From CBDHDJ01 sp965261645 (lineage in GTDB: Bacteria; Pseudomonadota; Alphaproteobacteria; SHVV01), in the NCBI GenBank assembly GCA_965261645.1, contig CBDHDJ010000004.1, positions 1,364,001-1,428,000 of the forward strand: DNA of 64,000 nucleotides. Direction: 5' to 3'. Each line of letters begins with the position of its first letter. The first letter of the stretch is position 1. The translations under genes and the position numbers were made by a program. Of the stretch, positions 51,559 to 60,288 are shown piece after piece. The notes below the pieces were generated by a model. That model had not been told where the DNA came from. It did not search any database and worked only from the letters and a program-made list of their open reading frames with translations.

Positions 51559-51580
51559 CGGGGGCCTCGCGCGGCCCCCG
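51559..51580 (+). terminator. GC-rich hairpin after rubrerythrin
   Basis: CGGGGGCC and GGCCCCCG form a perfect 8-bp stem with a 6-nt loop, followed by GTTTCCTT. The weak T-run suggests partial termination, so downstream genes may still be reached by read-through. Confidence 0.5.
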
Positions 51581-51643
51581 GTTTCCTTCCGGGTCTCAGA
51601 CGGGCCCACGGGCGACCGCGCCCGCAACGGGGTAGGCTTGGAC

Positions 51644-52996
51644 ATGGTTGCGGTCAAGGAAGGCAGCACCGAAGCGCCCATTCGCCACCCTCTGGCGTGG
51701 GGTGAGTCCGACTTTTTCGATCCCGCCAAGATCGACGAAGAGATGCGGCGGGTGTTCGACATCTGTCATAGCTGCCGCCGCTGCTTCAACCTGTGCGATT
51801 CCTTCCCGCGCTTGTTCGACCTCATCGATGGCTCGGAGACCGGCGAGCTCGATTCGGTATCGAGCGAGGGATTCGGCGCGGTGGTCGAGGCCTGCACGCT
51901 CTGCGACATGTGCTTCATGACAAAATGCCCCTACGTGCCGCCGCATGAGTTCAATCTCGACTTTCCCCACCTCATGCTGCGTTACCGCGCGGCCGAGAAA
52001 CGCGCGGGCCGCGCCGGCATCGTGCAAGGCCAGCTCGCCGAGACCGACCGCAACGGCCGGCTCGCCGGCGCCATCGCGCCGCTCGCCAACTGGGCGAGCG
52101 CCATCAAGAACGGACTCACCCGATCGCTCCTTCACGGCCTCGCCGGCATTCATCGCGAGGCGGCCTTGCCGGCGTTCCACCGCAAGACCTTCGTCAAGCG
52201 CGCCCGCAACCAGGACCTTCCCGTCAATCGCGAGGCGCCGGCCTTCGGCCGCAAGGCCGTCCTCTACGCCACCTGCTTCGTCAACTACAACAACCCCCAA
52301 ATCGGCGCCGCGGCGCGCGCCGTGCTGGCGCACAATGGGGTAGAGACCGAGGTCGTCTTCCCATCGTGTTGCGGCATGCCCAAACTCGAGCAAGGCGATC
52401 TCGGGGATGTAGCCGCCAAGGCCAAGACGGTGTCGGCGGCGCTGTCACCGTGGATCGACAAAGGCTATGACGTGATCGCGCTGGTTCCCTCCTGCGCTCT
52501 GATGCTCAAGTTCGAATGGTCCTTGATCCTGCCTGATGATGACGGCATCCGGCGGCTCGCCCAGGCGACCAGCGATATCACCGAGTACATTGTCGATATC
52601 GCCCGCAGCAAGGGGCTCGCACCGGGCCTGAAGGCGCTCCCGGGCGGCGTCGCGCTGCATTTCGCCTGCCACGCCCGGGCGCAGAATATGGGGCCCAAGG
52701 CGGCCCAGATGCTGCGCCTCATCCCTGACAGCGAGGTCAGCGTCATCGAGCGCTGCTCGGGCCATGGCGGCTCGTGGGGCATCATGAAGAAAAATTTCGA
52801 GGTCGCGCTCAAGCTCGGCAAGCCCGTGGCGCGCGATGCCGCCAAGGCGGACAAGGCCTACCTTGCTTCGGAATGCCCGCTCGCTGCCAAGCACATCCTC
52901 CAGGGCGTCGAGCGTCTCGGGCCGGACGCGCCGGCGATCGCGCGCACCCATCATCCCATCGAGATCTTCGCCGAATCCTACGGTCTCGGCACTTGA
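51644..52996 (+). CDS. GlpC/HdrD-like (Fe-S)-binding oxidoreductase subunit
   Basis: This 450-residue protein has two ferredoxin-type 4Fe-4S motifs (CHSCRRCFNLCDSFP and CTLCDMCFMTKCPYVPP) at residues about 42-100, then two CCG-type domains. The first has ATCFVNYNNP, PSCCGMPKLEQG and ALVPSCALMLKFEW; the second has HFACHARAQNMG and ERCSGHGGSWG, where CSG replaces CCG. It resembles GlpC and heterodisulfide reductase subunit D. With rubrerythrin upstream and DUF3501 downstream it likely forms a redox relay for peroxide reduction, inferred from the conserved grouping. ATG 51644 is used; TTG 51638 is possible. Confidence 0.85.
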   Translation: MVAVKEGSTEAPIRHPLAWGESDFFDPAKIDEEMRRVFDICHSCRRCFNLCDSFPRLFDLIDGSETGELDSVSSEGFGAVVEACTLCDMCFMTKCPYVPPHEFNLDFPHLMLRYRAAEKRAGRAGIVQGQLAETDRNGRLAGAIAPLANWASAIKNGLTRSLLHGLAGIHREAALPAFHRKTFVKRARNQDLPVNREAPAFGRKAVLYATCFVNYNNPQIGAAARAVLAHNGVETEVVFPSCCGMPKLEQGDLGDVAAKAKTVSAALSPWIDKGYDVIALVPSCALMLKFEWSLILPDDDGIRRLAQATSDITEYIVDIARSKGLAPGLKALPGGVALHFACHARAQNMGPKAAQMLRLIPDSEVSVIERCSGHGGSWGIMKKNFEVALKLGKPVARDAAKADKAYLASECPLAAKHILQGVERLGPDAPAIARTHHPIEIFAESYGLGT

Positions 52997-53009
52997 AGCG
53001 GGTGGCGAA

Positions 53010-53630
53010 ATGGGCCGCGAGGAGCGCGTGATCACGCCGGACGAGGTCCTGGATATGGCGGATTACGAGGCCACCCGCAAGGAGCGGCGCACCGCGGTCT
53101 CCGAGATCAAGCGCCACCGGCGAATCGAGGTGGGCCCTTTCGCCACCTTCTATTTCGAGAGCTACGATACGATGTGGTACCAGGTCCACGAGATGCTCTA
53201 TATCGAGCATGGCGGCGCGGAGCAGATCGAGGGTGAGCTCGCGGCTTATAACCCGCTCATTCCCCAAGGCTGGGAGTTGGTGGCGACTCTCATGCTCGAA
53301 ATATCCGACCCGGCGCGGCGCGACCGCATCCTTGCCGCGCTCGGTGGAATCGAGCACACGAGCACTATGAGTTTGGCTGGCGAAGCGATCGCCGGGCTGC
53401 CACGCGGCGAGGGCGAGCGCACCAACGAGGCCGGCAAGACCTCGTCGGTGCATTTCCTCTACTTCCCCTTCACCGCGGAGAAGATCGCCAAATTCCATGC
53501 GCCGGGAACGCGTATCACCCTTGGCTTCGCTCACGAGGCCTATGGCCATATCGCGGTGGTGCCGGAGGCCGTGCGCCAGGCCCTGGCCGCGGACTTCGAC
53601 GAGGCTTATTCGATCTCCTCGCCGGGATAG
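53010..53630 (+). CDS. DUF3501 family protein
   Basis: This 206-residue cytoplasmic protein of the DUF3501 family includes ITPDEVLDMADYEATRKERR, KRHRRIEVGPFATFYFESYD, WYQVHEMLYIEHG and LMLEISDPARRDRIL. In many proteobacteria this family sits beside rubrerythrin and a GlpC-like Fe-S protein, as here. It starts 13 bp after that gene's stop, so they are surely co-transcribed. Its biochemical function is not established. The 3' end overlaps the convergent SH3 gene by about 25 bp. Confidence 0.85.
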   Translation: MGREERVITPDEVLDMADYEATRKERRTAVSEIKRHRRIEVGPFATFYFESYDTMWYQVHEMLYIEHGGAEQIEGELAAYNPLIPQGWELVATLMLEISDPARRDRILAALGGIEHTSTMSLAGEAIAGLPRGEGERTNEAGKTSSVHFLYFPFTAEKIAKFHAPGTRITLGFAHEAYGHIAVVPEAVRQALAADFDEAYSISSPG

Positions 53631-54106
53631 ACGCCCCACAGGGACGTGCGCTGGGTCCAGCCGCGGATGCGGCCGATGGCAAGCTCGCACCACGCCTCCC
53701 GGCAGCGCAGCACGCGGCCCATGACGCCCGGCTCGGCCAGGGCGACGGGTAGTGAGGCGGCGTCGGGATCGCGGTAGAGCGGGCGCACCTCACCCGTGAT
53801 GATGGCGGCGCGCTCACGCGACAACAGACTCGTGTGAATCCAGCCTTCCTCGCCGTCGATGTCGCGGATCTTCCGCCACAGCTCGAACGCGGCCGTGATC
53901 TCGACGGGCAGCCCCTGGCGCACGAACACCCAGGCGATGGGATAGCGCACGCCCGGCCCCGTCCGCACGTTGACCCGGTCGGCGCGCAGCGAGGCGAAGT
54001 GGGGAAGGTCCTGGGCGGCTTGCCCAGGCTGGCCGGCGAGGCCCGCCAGGAGCGCGATGAGCGCGACGAGAAGGACGAGGCCCGCGCATCGGCTCAAATG
54101 CCGCAT
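53606..54106 (-). CDS. Exported bacterial SH3-domain protein
   Basis: A signal peptide (CAGLVLLVALIALLAGLAGQ, cleavage near QAAQ) is followed by two SH3b-like domains: PHFASLRADRVNVRTGPGVR with WIHTSLLS, then VRPLYRDPDAASLPVALAEP with WTQRTSLWGVYPGE. Such periplasmic proteins bind peptidoglycan or other cell-wall ligands. ATG 54106 gives a normal signal sequence; longer in-frame starts do not. It is 166 residues long and transcribed convergently to the DUF3501 gene. Confidence 0.8.
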   Translation of the reverse strand: MRHLSRCAGLVLLVALIALLAGLAGQPGQAAQDLPHFASLRADRVNVRTGPGVRYPIAWVFVRQGLPVEITAAFELWRKIRDIDGEEGWIHTSLLSRERAAIITGEVRPLYRDPDAASLPVALAEPGVMGRVLRCREAWCELAIGRIRGWTQRTSLWGVYPGEEIE

Positions 54107-54152
54107 CGGCGCAATGACGGCGCAGTAAACCGAAACCACGACCGCCACGCGA

Positions 54153-54584
54153 TCAGATGTGCATGACCGCGCCGTGGCGCGAGGCGTCGTTGAGAAAACT
54201 CACGATGCCGCCCTCGGTCACCGCGATGTCGGGGCGGAGGTCCCCTATCGTCAGGCCTTCGGCGCGCAATCCCATCTCGCACACCATGAACGACACGCCC
54301 ATCTCGATGCAGGCCGTAATCAGCTCCTCCATCTGCGCGACGCCCTGCTTGCCATAGGCGCGATCGCGTGCCCGCGCGGTGCGCCCCTGGCCGGCGGCGA
54401 GCTTCGCCCAGCCCGGTGTGCCCCTGTTGTTCGCTTTGCCCAACGCGCGAACGCCGCCCATGGTGAAGAAAAGCGTCACCGGCCGATTGATGGCGGCCTG
54501 GGCGCTGGCCAGGGCAAGGGCGTAATGGACTCGCTCGAAATCGCCGGAAAAGACGATGAGAGAGAGCTTGTCAGGCGGTGTCAT
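54153..54584 (-). CDS. DsrE/DsrF-like family protein
   Basis: This 143-residue protein has the DsrE fold: KLSLIVFSGDFERVHYALAL, INRPVTLFFTMGGVRAL, a middle insertion, then EELITACIEMGVSFMVCEMG and LRAEGLTIGDLRPDIAV. The Cys residues in ITACIEMG and FMVCEMG could take part in persulfide handling, as in related sulfur carriers. It lies 29 bp after the MoeB/ThiF-like gene in the same direction, suggesting a sulfur-transfer role. The start is placed at MTPPDKLSL. Confidence 0.82.
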   Translation of the reverse strand: MTPPDKLSLIVFSGDFERVHYALALASAQAAINRPVTLFFTMGGVRALGKANNRGTPGWAKLAAGQGRTARARDRAYGKQGVAQMEELITACIEMGVSFMVCEMGLRAEGLTIGDLRPDIAVTEGGIVSFLNDASRHGAVMHI

Positions 54585-54613
54585 CGGCGTACGCGATGCC
54601 TCCCGCTCAATTG

Positions 54614-55408
54614 TTACGCCGCATGGGCCGAGAGATCGTGGATGCTGCGCTTCTCGCCGCACAGCGGGCACGCCGGGTCGGGCCTGACCTTGACCTTGCG
54701 GAAGGTGGTCGAAAGCCCGTCATAGATGACCAGCGAGCCCGACAGGCTGTCACCGATGCCGAGGAGTTCCTTGACGACTTCGGTGGCCTGCAGGGAGCCG
54801 ATGGCGCCGGCGAGCGCGCCCAACACGCCGCCTTCCGCGCAGGAGGGAATGAGGCCGGGCGGCGGCGGCTCGTTATAGATGCAGCGGTAACAGGGATTGT
54901 CGCCACCGAGATAGGCCTTGAACGTGGAGAGCTGCCCGTCGAAGCGGAGCAGCGCCGCCGACACCAGGGGCTTTTGCGCGAGATAGCAGACGTCGTTGGC
55001 GAGAAAACGGGTGGCGAAGTTGTCGCTGCCGTCCGCCACCAGGTCGTAGGCCGAGATCAGGCGTGCCGCGTTGTCGGGCGTGAGCCGCTCGCAATGCGGA
55101 ACGACCGTGACATCGGGGTTGAGCGCGGCCACCGTTTCCCTAGCGCTTTCGGTCTTGGGGGTGCCGATCCGCGCGGTGGTGTGGGCGATCTGGCGTTGCA
55201 GGTTGGACAGGCTCACCGTGTCGTCGTCCACCACGCCGATGGTGCCCACGCCCGCCGCCGCGAGATACATGAGCAAGGGTGAGCCGAGCCCGCCGGCGCC
55301 GATGAGCAGAACCCTGGCCTCGAGGAGCTTGGCCTGGCCCACGCCGCCGACCTCCTCGAGCACGATGTGGCGCGCGTAGCGCTCGACCTGGGCTTCGCTG
55401 AAGTCCAT
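54614..55408 (-). CDS. moeB: MoeB/ThiF-type adenylyltransferase
   Basis: This E1-like enzyme adenylates the C-terminus of a sulfur-carrier protein (MoaD, ThiS or CysO type). The 264-residue protein has ERYARHIVLEEVGGVGQAKL, the nucleotide loop IGAGGLGSPLLMYLAAAGVG, DDDTVSLSNLQRQIAH, zinc-binding CYRC and CPLC pairs, and PSCAEGGVLGALAG. There is no C-terminal rhodanese domain. It starts one base from the cysK stop on the same strand. A role in molybdopterin, thiamine or cysteine synthesis cannot be separated by sequence alone. Confidence 0.88.
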   Translation of the reverse strand: MDFSEAQVERYARHIVLEEVGGVGQAKLLEARVLLIGAGGLGSPLLMYLAAAGVGTIGVVDDDTVSLSNLQRQIAHTTARIGTPKTESARETVAALNPDVTVVPHCERLTPDNAARLISAYDLVADGSDNFATRFLANDVCYLAQKPLVSAALLRFDGQLSTFKAYLGGDNPCYRCIYNEPPPPGLIPSCAEGGVLGALAGAIGSLQATEVVKELLGIGDSLSGSLVIYDGLSTTFRKVKVRPDPACPLCGEKRSIHDLSAHAA

Positions 55409-56392
55409 CTAGAGACCGTCGAATAAGGGCGTGGAAAGGTCGCGCTCCGCCGCCGAAGGCAGGATGACGACGATGCGTTTGCCCGCCATGCTCGGCCGTG
55501 CGGCGACTTCGAGCGCTGCCGCCAGCGCTGCGCCGGATGAGGTACCGATCGAGAGGCCCTCGCGTTGCGCGGCGCGGCGCGCAGTCTTGAACGCGGTCTC
55601 GTTAGCGATGGTCAACACCTCGTCGATCAAGCTCGTATCGAGATTTTTCGGCACGAATCCCGCTCCGATGCCCTCGATCTCGTGCGTACCTGCACGTCCC
55701 CCCGATAGCACCGGGCTGTCCTCGGGCTCCACGGCAATCATCGCGAGGCCCGGCCGGCGCGGCTTGAGCACGCTGCCGACTCCGGTGAAGGTGCCGCCTG
55801 TGCCGACGCCGCAGATGATGGCCTCGACCTCGCCGCTGGTATCGCGCCAGATTTCCTCGGCCGTCGTGGTGCGGTGGATGGCGGGGTTGGCGGGGTTCTC
55901 GAACTGCTGCAGAACGATCGCGTCGGGCAGCTCGCCGACGAGGGCTTCGGCGCGTTGGATCGCGCCCCGCATGCCCAGGGCGGCGGGAGTGAGCTCGAGC
56001 TTGGCGCCAAGCAGGCGCAGCATCTTGCGCCGCTCCATCGACATGCTGTCGGGCATGGTGAGAACCAGGCGATAGCCCTTGGCGGCGCAGACGAAGGCCA
56101 ATGCGATTCCCGTATTGCCCGAGGTCGGCTCGACGATGACGGTGTCCGCACTCAGCCGTCCGCCGGCCTCCGCCGCCGCGATCATTGCCCGGCCGATACG
56201 GTCCTTGACCGAGCCGAGCGGGTTGATGGATTCGAGCTTGGCCAGGATATCTGCTTTTGCGCCGGCTTCCGCCGCCATCGCATTGATGCGCACAAGCGGT
56301 GTGTTGCCGATCGTTTCGATGATGCTGTCGAAGACGCGACCGGCCAGCTCGAGCGGCTCGCGAGCTTCAGCGGGCGCGGATGAGCTCGGCAT
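55409..56392 (-). CDS. cysK: Cysteine synthase A
   Basis: This PLP enzyme makes cysteine from O-acetylserine and sulfide. The 327-residue protein has the PLP lysine in LESINPLGSVKDRIGRAMI, the substrate loop PTSGNTGIALAFV, the phosphate-binding GVGTGGTFTGVG and IGTSSGAALAAALE. The N-terminal 20 residues are a variable extension. It lies between an Rrf2-type regulator and a MoeB-like gene on the same strand, the arrangement expected for a cysteine regulon unit. Confidence 0.95.
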   Translation of the reverse strand: MPSSSAPAEAREPLELAGRVFDSIIETIGNTPLVRINAMAAEAGAKADILAKLESINPLGSVKDRIGRAMIAAAEAGGRLSADTVIVEPTSGNTGIALAFVCAAKGYRLVLTMPDSMSMERRKMLRLLGAKLELTPAALGMRGAIQRAEALVGELPDAIVLQQFENPANPAIHRTTTAEEIWRDTSGEVEAIICGVGTGGTFTGVGSVLKPRRPGLAMIAVEPEDSPVLSGGRAGTHEIEGIGAGFVPKNLDTSLIDEVLTIANETAFKTARRAAQREGLSIGTSSGAALAAALEVAARPSMAGKRIVVILPSAAERDLSTPLFDGL

Positions 56393-56449
56393 CGGCGGTC
56401 AACGGGTTCGAAAATATCAGCGCGGCGATCACGGCGTCCCTCCCGGCGC

Positions 56450-56905
56450 TCAGATCGTGAAATCGAGCCGGTCGGGGGTTCGGCTCGACACCCCTTCGCG
56501 CTGCGCCCGTTGGCACAGATCCTCGATCGAGATGCCGTCCAGGCGCTGCATGAACTCGCCCTCGAGTTCGTCCCACAGGGGCCGCACGGTGGCGCGGCCC
56601 AGGTCCGAGACCCCACGATCGTCGGTGAAGCCGTCGCGGCCTTCGAGCTCGGCCACCACGCGGGCGATGTCGCCCACGGTAATACGGCGGCGTTCCCGCG
56701 CCAGCCGGTAGCCGCCACGCGGTCCGCGAGTACCCTTCAGCACCCCGGCACGGACCAGGCGCTGCATGATCTGCTCGAGATAGCGCTGCGAGATACCCTG
56801 GCGCTCCGTGAGCTCCTTGCTTTGCACGGGTTTGGCGCCGGCGTTGTAGGCGATGTCGACAACCGCTTCGAGGGCGAGGAGAAGTTTCCTGGGGAGAGGT
56901 AGCAT
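56450..56905 (-). CDS. Rrf2-family transcriptional regulator (CymR/IscR-like)
   Basis: This 151-residue winged-helix protein contains LEAVVDIAYNAGAKPVQSKE, QGISQRYLEQIMQRLVRAGV and LKGTRGPRGGYRLAR, the Rrf2 wing. The three-Cys cluster that ligates Fe-S in IscR is absent; only one Cys (EDLCQRAQ) is seen. It is therefore more like CymR, which senses O-acetylserine with CysK. Its location directly before cysK supports control of cysteine synthesis. It begins immediately after dut ends. Confidence 0.85.
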   Translation of the reverse strand: MLPLPRKLLLALEAVVDIAYNAGAKPVQSKELTERQGISQRYLEQIMQRLVRAGVLKGTRGPRGGYRLARERRRITVGDIARVVAELEGRDGFTDDRGVSDLGRATVRPLWDELEGEFMQRLDGISIEDLCQRAQREGVSSRTPDRLDFTI

Positions 56906-57388
56906 TTAGCTCTTCCCTCCCCTCGCCACCGTGAGAGCGGGCTTGTCGGTCGAGCCGAAGCCGCCCTCGCCGCGCACGCTGAGCACGAGCTCCCGGGCGG
57001 GCCTGAGCGCCGCGCGGCTGACCGGAGCCATGACGAGCTGGGCGATACGCCGGCCGCGAGACACGGTGAAGGGCGCTTCACCGAGATTGACCAGCAAAAC
57101 GCCGATCTCACCGCGATAATCGGAATCGATGGTGCCCGGAGCGTTGAGCACGGTAACGCCGTGCTCGAGAGCGAGCCCCGAACGGGGGCGGATCTGCGCC
57201 TCGAAGCCGGGCGGCAGTGCGAGGCTGAAGCCGGTCGGGATCAACGCGCGGGCGCCCGGTTCGAGCACCACGTCGCCGGCGACGGCAGCGGGCAGATCGA
57301 AACCGGCACTCTGCTCGGTGGCGTAGGCCGGTAGCTCGAGTCCTTCGCCATGCGCCAAACGCTGGATCGCCACCTCGACGGGCCTCAT
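56906..57388 (-). CDS. dut: dUTP diphosphatase
   Basis: It hydrolyses dUTP to dUMP, preventing uracil incorporation and feeding dTMP synthesis. All five trimeric dUTPase motifs are present in 160 residues: SAGFDLPAA, RPRSGLALEHG, GTIDSDYRGEIGVLLVNLG, RGRRIAQLVMAP and GEGGFGSTD. It overlaps the coaBC stop by 4 bp (ATGA), as in many bacteria. Confidence 0.96.
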   Translation of the reverse strand: MRPVEVAIQRLAHGEGLELPAYATEQSAGFDLPAAVAGDVVLEPGARALIPTGFSLALPPGFEAQIRPRSGLALEHGVTVLNAPGTIDSDYRGEIGVLLVNLGEAPFTVSRGRRIAQLVMAPVSRAALRPARELVLSVRGEGGFGSTDKPALTVARGGKS

Positions 57389-58611
57389 TCGCCCGCCCCC
57401 CTGCGCGCCGCAAAATAGTCAGCGATTCGGCCCGCCAAGGCGTCCGCGACGGCAGCCTTGCTCATCGTCGGCCAGGCGTCGGTCTCCGTTTCGCTGATGA
57501 AATGAACGGTATTCTGATCGCCGCCCATCGCATCACCGTCCGCCGAGACGCCGTTGGCCAGAATCCAGTCGCACCCTTTGGTCTCGCGCTTGGCCCGCGC
57601 GTGCTCGATCAGCCGTTCGGTTTCGGCGGCGAAGCCGATCACCAGCAGAGGCCGGTTGTTGGTGGCGCGGCTCAAGGTGGCCAGGATGTCGGGATTCTCG
57701 ATCAGTCTCAGGTTCGGCGCACCGCCATTCCCTTTCTTCAGCTTTTCCTCCGCGATCCAGTCGACCCGCCAATCCGAGACGGCGGCGGCGCACACGGCGA
57801 CGTCCACCGGCAGCGCCTGTTGGCAGGCGCGCAGCATGTCCTCGGCCGACTGAATGGCGATGGTTCGGACGCCGACGGGATCGGGGAGCTCGGAAGGACC
57901 CGCCACCAGCGTCGTCGCGGCACCAAGCCGGGCCAGCGCCGCGGCAATGGCGTGACCTTGCTTGCCTGATGAGCGGTTGCTCATGTAGCGGATGGGATCG
58001 ATCGCCTCGCGCGTCGGCCCCGAGGTGACTAGTGCTGCCCGCCCGCTGAGGCGCCCGGGTGCTTGGCTCGCGGCGAGCCGGGTTTGAATCGCGGTGAGAA
58101 TGTCGGGGATCTCGGCCAGACGGCCTTCGCCGAACTCGCCATCCGCCAGCGCGCCCGTCGCCGGGCCGACGACACTGATGCCGTCCTTCGCCAAGGTCTC
58201 CAGATTGCGGCGGCTCGCCTCGTGATGCCACATGCGGACATTCATGGCCGGTGCGATCAGCACCGGCGTGTCGGTCGCAAGCAGCACCGCGGTTGCGAGA
58301 TCATCGGCGATGCCCGCCGCCATCTTGGCGATGATATTTGCGGTGGCCGGGGCGACGACCACGAGGTCCGCCTCGCGCGAGAGCCGGATATGGCCCATCT
58401 CGCTTTCCTCGGTGAGCGAGAAAAGATCGGTGTAGACTTTGTCTGCGCTCAGCGCCGAGATCGAGAGCGGGGTCACGAACTCCGCGCCGGCCCGCGTCAG
58501 CACGCAGCGCACCCCTGCGCCCTGCTCGCGCAGCCGGCGGATGAGATCGAGACTCTTATAGGCGGCGATGCCGCCGGCGAGGATGAGGAGAATCCGCTTA
58601 CCAGAAAGCAT
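57385..58611 (-). CDS. coaBC: Bifunctional phosphopantothenoylcysteine decarboxylase/phosphopantothenate-cysteine ligase
   Basis: It provides two steps of coenzyme A synthesis. The N-terminal CoaC flavoprotein domain reads ILLILAGGIAAYKSLDLIRR, ATANIIAKMAAGIADDL and APAMNVRMWHHEA. The CoaB domain (from about residue 190) has the signature TSGPTREAIDPIRYMSNRSS followed by GKQGHAIA, and KGCDWILANGV near the end. It is 408 residues and complete. It is the first gene of the coaBC-dut-(Rrf2)-cysK minus-strand run, with its promoter probably in the 58612-58680 AT-rich gap. Confidence 0.95.
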   Translation of the reverse strand: MLSGKRILLILAGGIAAYKSLDLIRRLREQGAGVRCVLTRAGAEFVTPLSISALSADKVYTDLFSLTEESEMGHIRLSREADLVVVAPATANIIAKMAAGIADDLATAVLLATDTPVLIAPAMNVRMWHHEASRRNLETLAKDGISVVGPATGALADGEFGEGRLAEIPDILTAIQTRLAASQAPGRLSGRAALVTSGPTREAIDPIRYMSNRSSGKQGHAIAAALARLGAATTLVAGPSELPDPVGVRTIAIQSAEDMLRACQQALPVDVAVCAAAVSDWRVDWIAEEKLKKGNGGAPNLRLIENPDILATLSRATNNRPLLVIGFAAETERLIEHARAKRETKGCDWILANGVSADGDAMGGDQNTVHFISETETDAWPTMSKAAVADALAGRIADYFAARRGAGE

Positions 58612-58686
58612 TGTGAATTCTCAGAAAATACGACTCAGTTATGTAGATAAAATAACCCGCCGCCGCGATCGAGACAAGACATTGTT

Positions 58687-58707
58687 AAAACTAGGGTTTT
58701 GCCTAGT
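58687..58707 (-). terminator. Intrinsic terminator after ubiB
   Basis: On the minus strand ACTAGG-CAAAAC-CCTAGT is followed by TTTTAAC, placed about 36 bp beyond the ubiB stop. It separates the ubiE-ubiB unit from coaBC. Confidence 0.65.
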
Positions 58708-58742
58708 GTTGACGACTGCCCCGGCGCCATGGCGCGGCCTCT

Positions 58743-60278
58743 TCAAAGTACGAGGAGGATGATCAGCAGCCCGAGCGAGGCCCAGACGAGAAGCTGAAGC
58801 GGACGCCGGCGGCGCGCTTGTTCGGTGGCGATGGTGCGCGCGCTGTCGGGGTGGAGCCGGAGCCCCTTGCCCGAGACCATGGCGGCGGCGAGCTCCGCCT
58901 TCGCGATTAAATTTGGCACCTTGCGGGCCAGGCCCTCGGCGCTCTCCAGGCCTTCGCGCAGGCGCGTCTCGGGCGCCATGGCCTCGGCCACCCAGTCCGC
59001 CAATACGGGTTCGGCGATGGCCCATAAATTGACGCCGGGCTGGATGGTGCGGGTGACGCCTTCGATCACCACCAGCGTCTTCTGCAGCAGCAGAAGTTGG
59101 GGCTGGGTCGGCATGGCGAAGGTCTCGGTGATCTGAAAGAGCTGCGCGAGCAGCCGGCCGATCGAGATCTCCGTGGCCGCGCGCCCGAAGATGGGCTCGC
59201 CGATCGAGCGGCACGCCTGGGCGAAGGTGTCGACCGATTGCGCTGCCGGGACATAGCCGGCCTCGAAATGAACCTCGGCGGCGCGGCGGTAATCACCGGT
59301 CAGGAAGGCGAGCAGAAGCTCGGCGACGAAGCGCCGCGTCGCCTTGTCAAGGCGTCCCATGATGCCGAAATCGACCGCCAGGATCTCGTTGTCTTCGCCG
59401 ACGAACAGATTCCCCGGGTGGAGGTCGGCATGGAAGAAGCCGTCGCGGAACACTTGTTGGAGGAAGGCGCGAAACAGATTCTCGACCACGCGCTCGGGAT
59501 CCCGCCCAGCCTCGTTGAGGGCGGCGGCGTCATGCACCGGAATGCCCTCGATACGCTCGAGCGTGAGAACGCGCCGGCCGGTGCGCTGCCAGTCCACGGT
59601 GGGCGCCCGGAAGGTCTCGTCGTCGGCGAAGTTCTCCGCCAGTTCCGAGGCCGCTGCGGCTTCCAACCTGAGGTCCATTTCGATCGCAACCGTTTCGGCG
59701 AACGTGTCGACGACGGCGATGGGCCTCAGCCGGCGGAGCGCGGGACGGGTGCTTTCGATGAGCTCTGCGAGCCAGTGGAAAAACTCAACATCGCGGCGGA
59801 ACGCCGTCTCGATGCCCGGCCGGAGAACCTTGACGGCAACCGGCTGGCCATCGCTCGTTACCGCATGGTGGACCTGGGCGATCGAGGCGGCGGCGACGGG
59901 CTGGTCCTCGAAGGTGGAAAAGAGCTCGTCGAGCGGTTGACCCAACGCGCGGGCCACGGTGGCGCGGGCCTCGGCGGCGGAAAAGGGGGCCATACGGTCG
60001 CGCAGGGTGCCGAGATCCCCGGCCAGCTCTTCGCCGACCAGATCGGGGCGGGTGGAGAGCGCTTGGCCGAACTTGACGAAGCTCGGGCCGAGCTCCTGCA
60101 GCGCCGCGACCACGCGGGGCACGGCCCGGCCCGGCTGGCGGCGGCGGACGAACAGACGCGCGAGGCGCGTCAGCGCCAGCGCGACGCCGGCATCTTCAAG
60201 CGCCGCCAAGGCATCGTGCCGGGCCATTATCCGTGCGATGGCGAGGAGCCGCACGAGATGACGAGCGCTGCGCCACAC
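58743..60278 (-). CDS. ubiB: Ubiquinone biosynthesis ATPase/kinase-like protein UbiB
   Basis: This atypical ABC1/ADCK-family protein is required for ubiquinone synthesis at the inner membrane. The 511-residue protein shows the family-specific ELGPSFVKFGQALSTRPDL, the Ala-rich loop AAASIAQVHHAV, VAVKVLRPG, FFHADLHPGNLFV and AVDFGIMGRLDK. Two C-terminal hydrophobic stretches (LLVWASLGLLIILLVL) anchor it. It lies 10 bp after the ubiE stop in the same direction, forming a ubiE-ubiB operon. Confidence 0.95.
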   Translation of the reverse strand: MWRSARHLVRLLAIARIMARHDALAALEDAGVALALTRLARLFVRRRQPGRAVPRVVAALQELGPSFVKFGQALSTRPDLVGEELAGDLGTLRDRMAPFSAAEARATVARALGQPLDELFSTFEDQPVAAASIAQVHHAVTSDGQPVAVKVLRPGIETAFRRDVEFFHWLAELIESTRPALRRLRPIAVVDTFAETVAIEMDLRLEAAAASELAENFADDETFRAPTVDWQRTGRRVLTLERIEGIPVHDAAALNEAGRDPERVVENLFRAFLQQVFRDGFFHADLHPGNLFVGEDNEILAVDFGIMGRLDKATRRFVAELLLAFLTGDYRRAAEVHFEAGYVPAAQSVDTFAQACRSIGEPIFGRAATEISIGRLLAQLFQITETFAMPTQPQLLLLQKTLVVIEGVTRTIQPGVNLWAIAEPVLADWVAEAMAPETRLREGLESAEGLARKVPNLIAKAELAAAMVSGKGLRLHPDSARTIATEQARRRRPLQLLVWASLGLLIILLVL

Positions 60279-60288
60279 GGCGAGGTCC

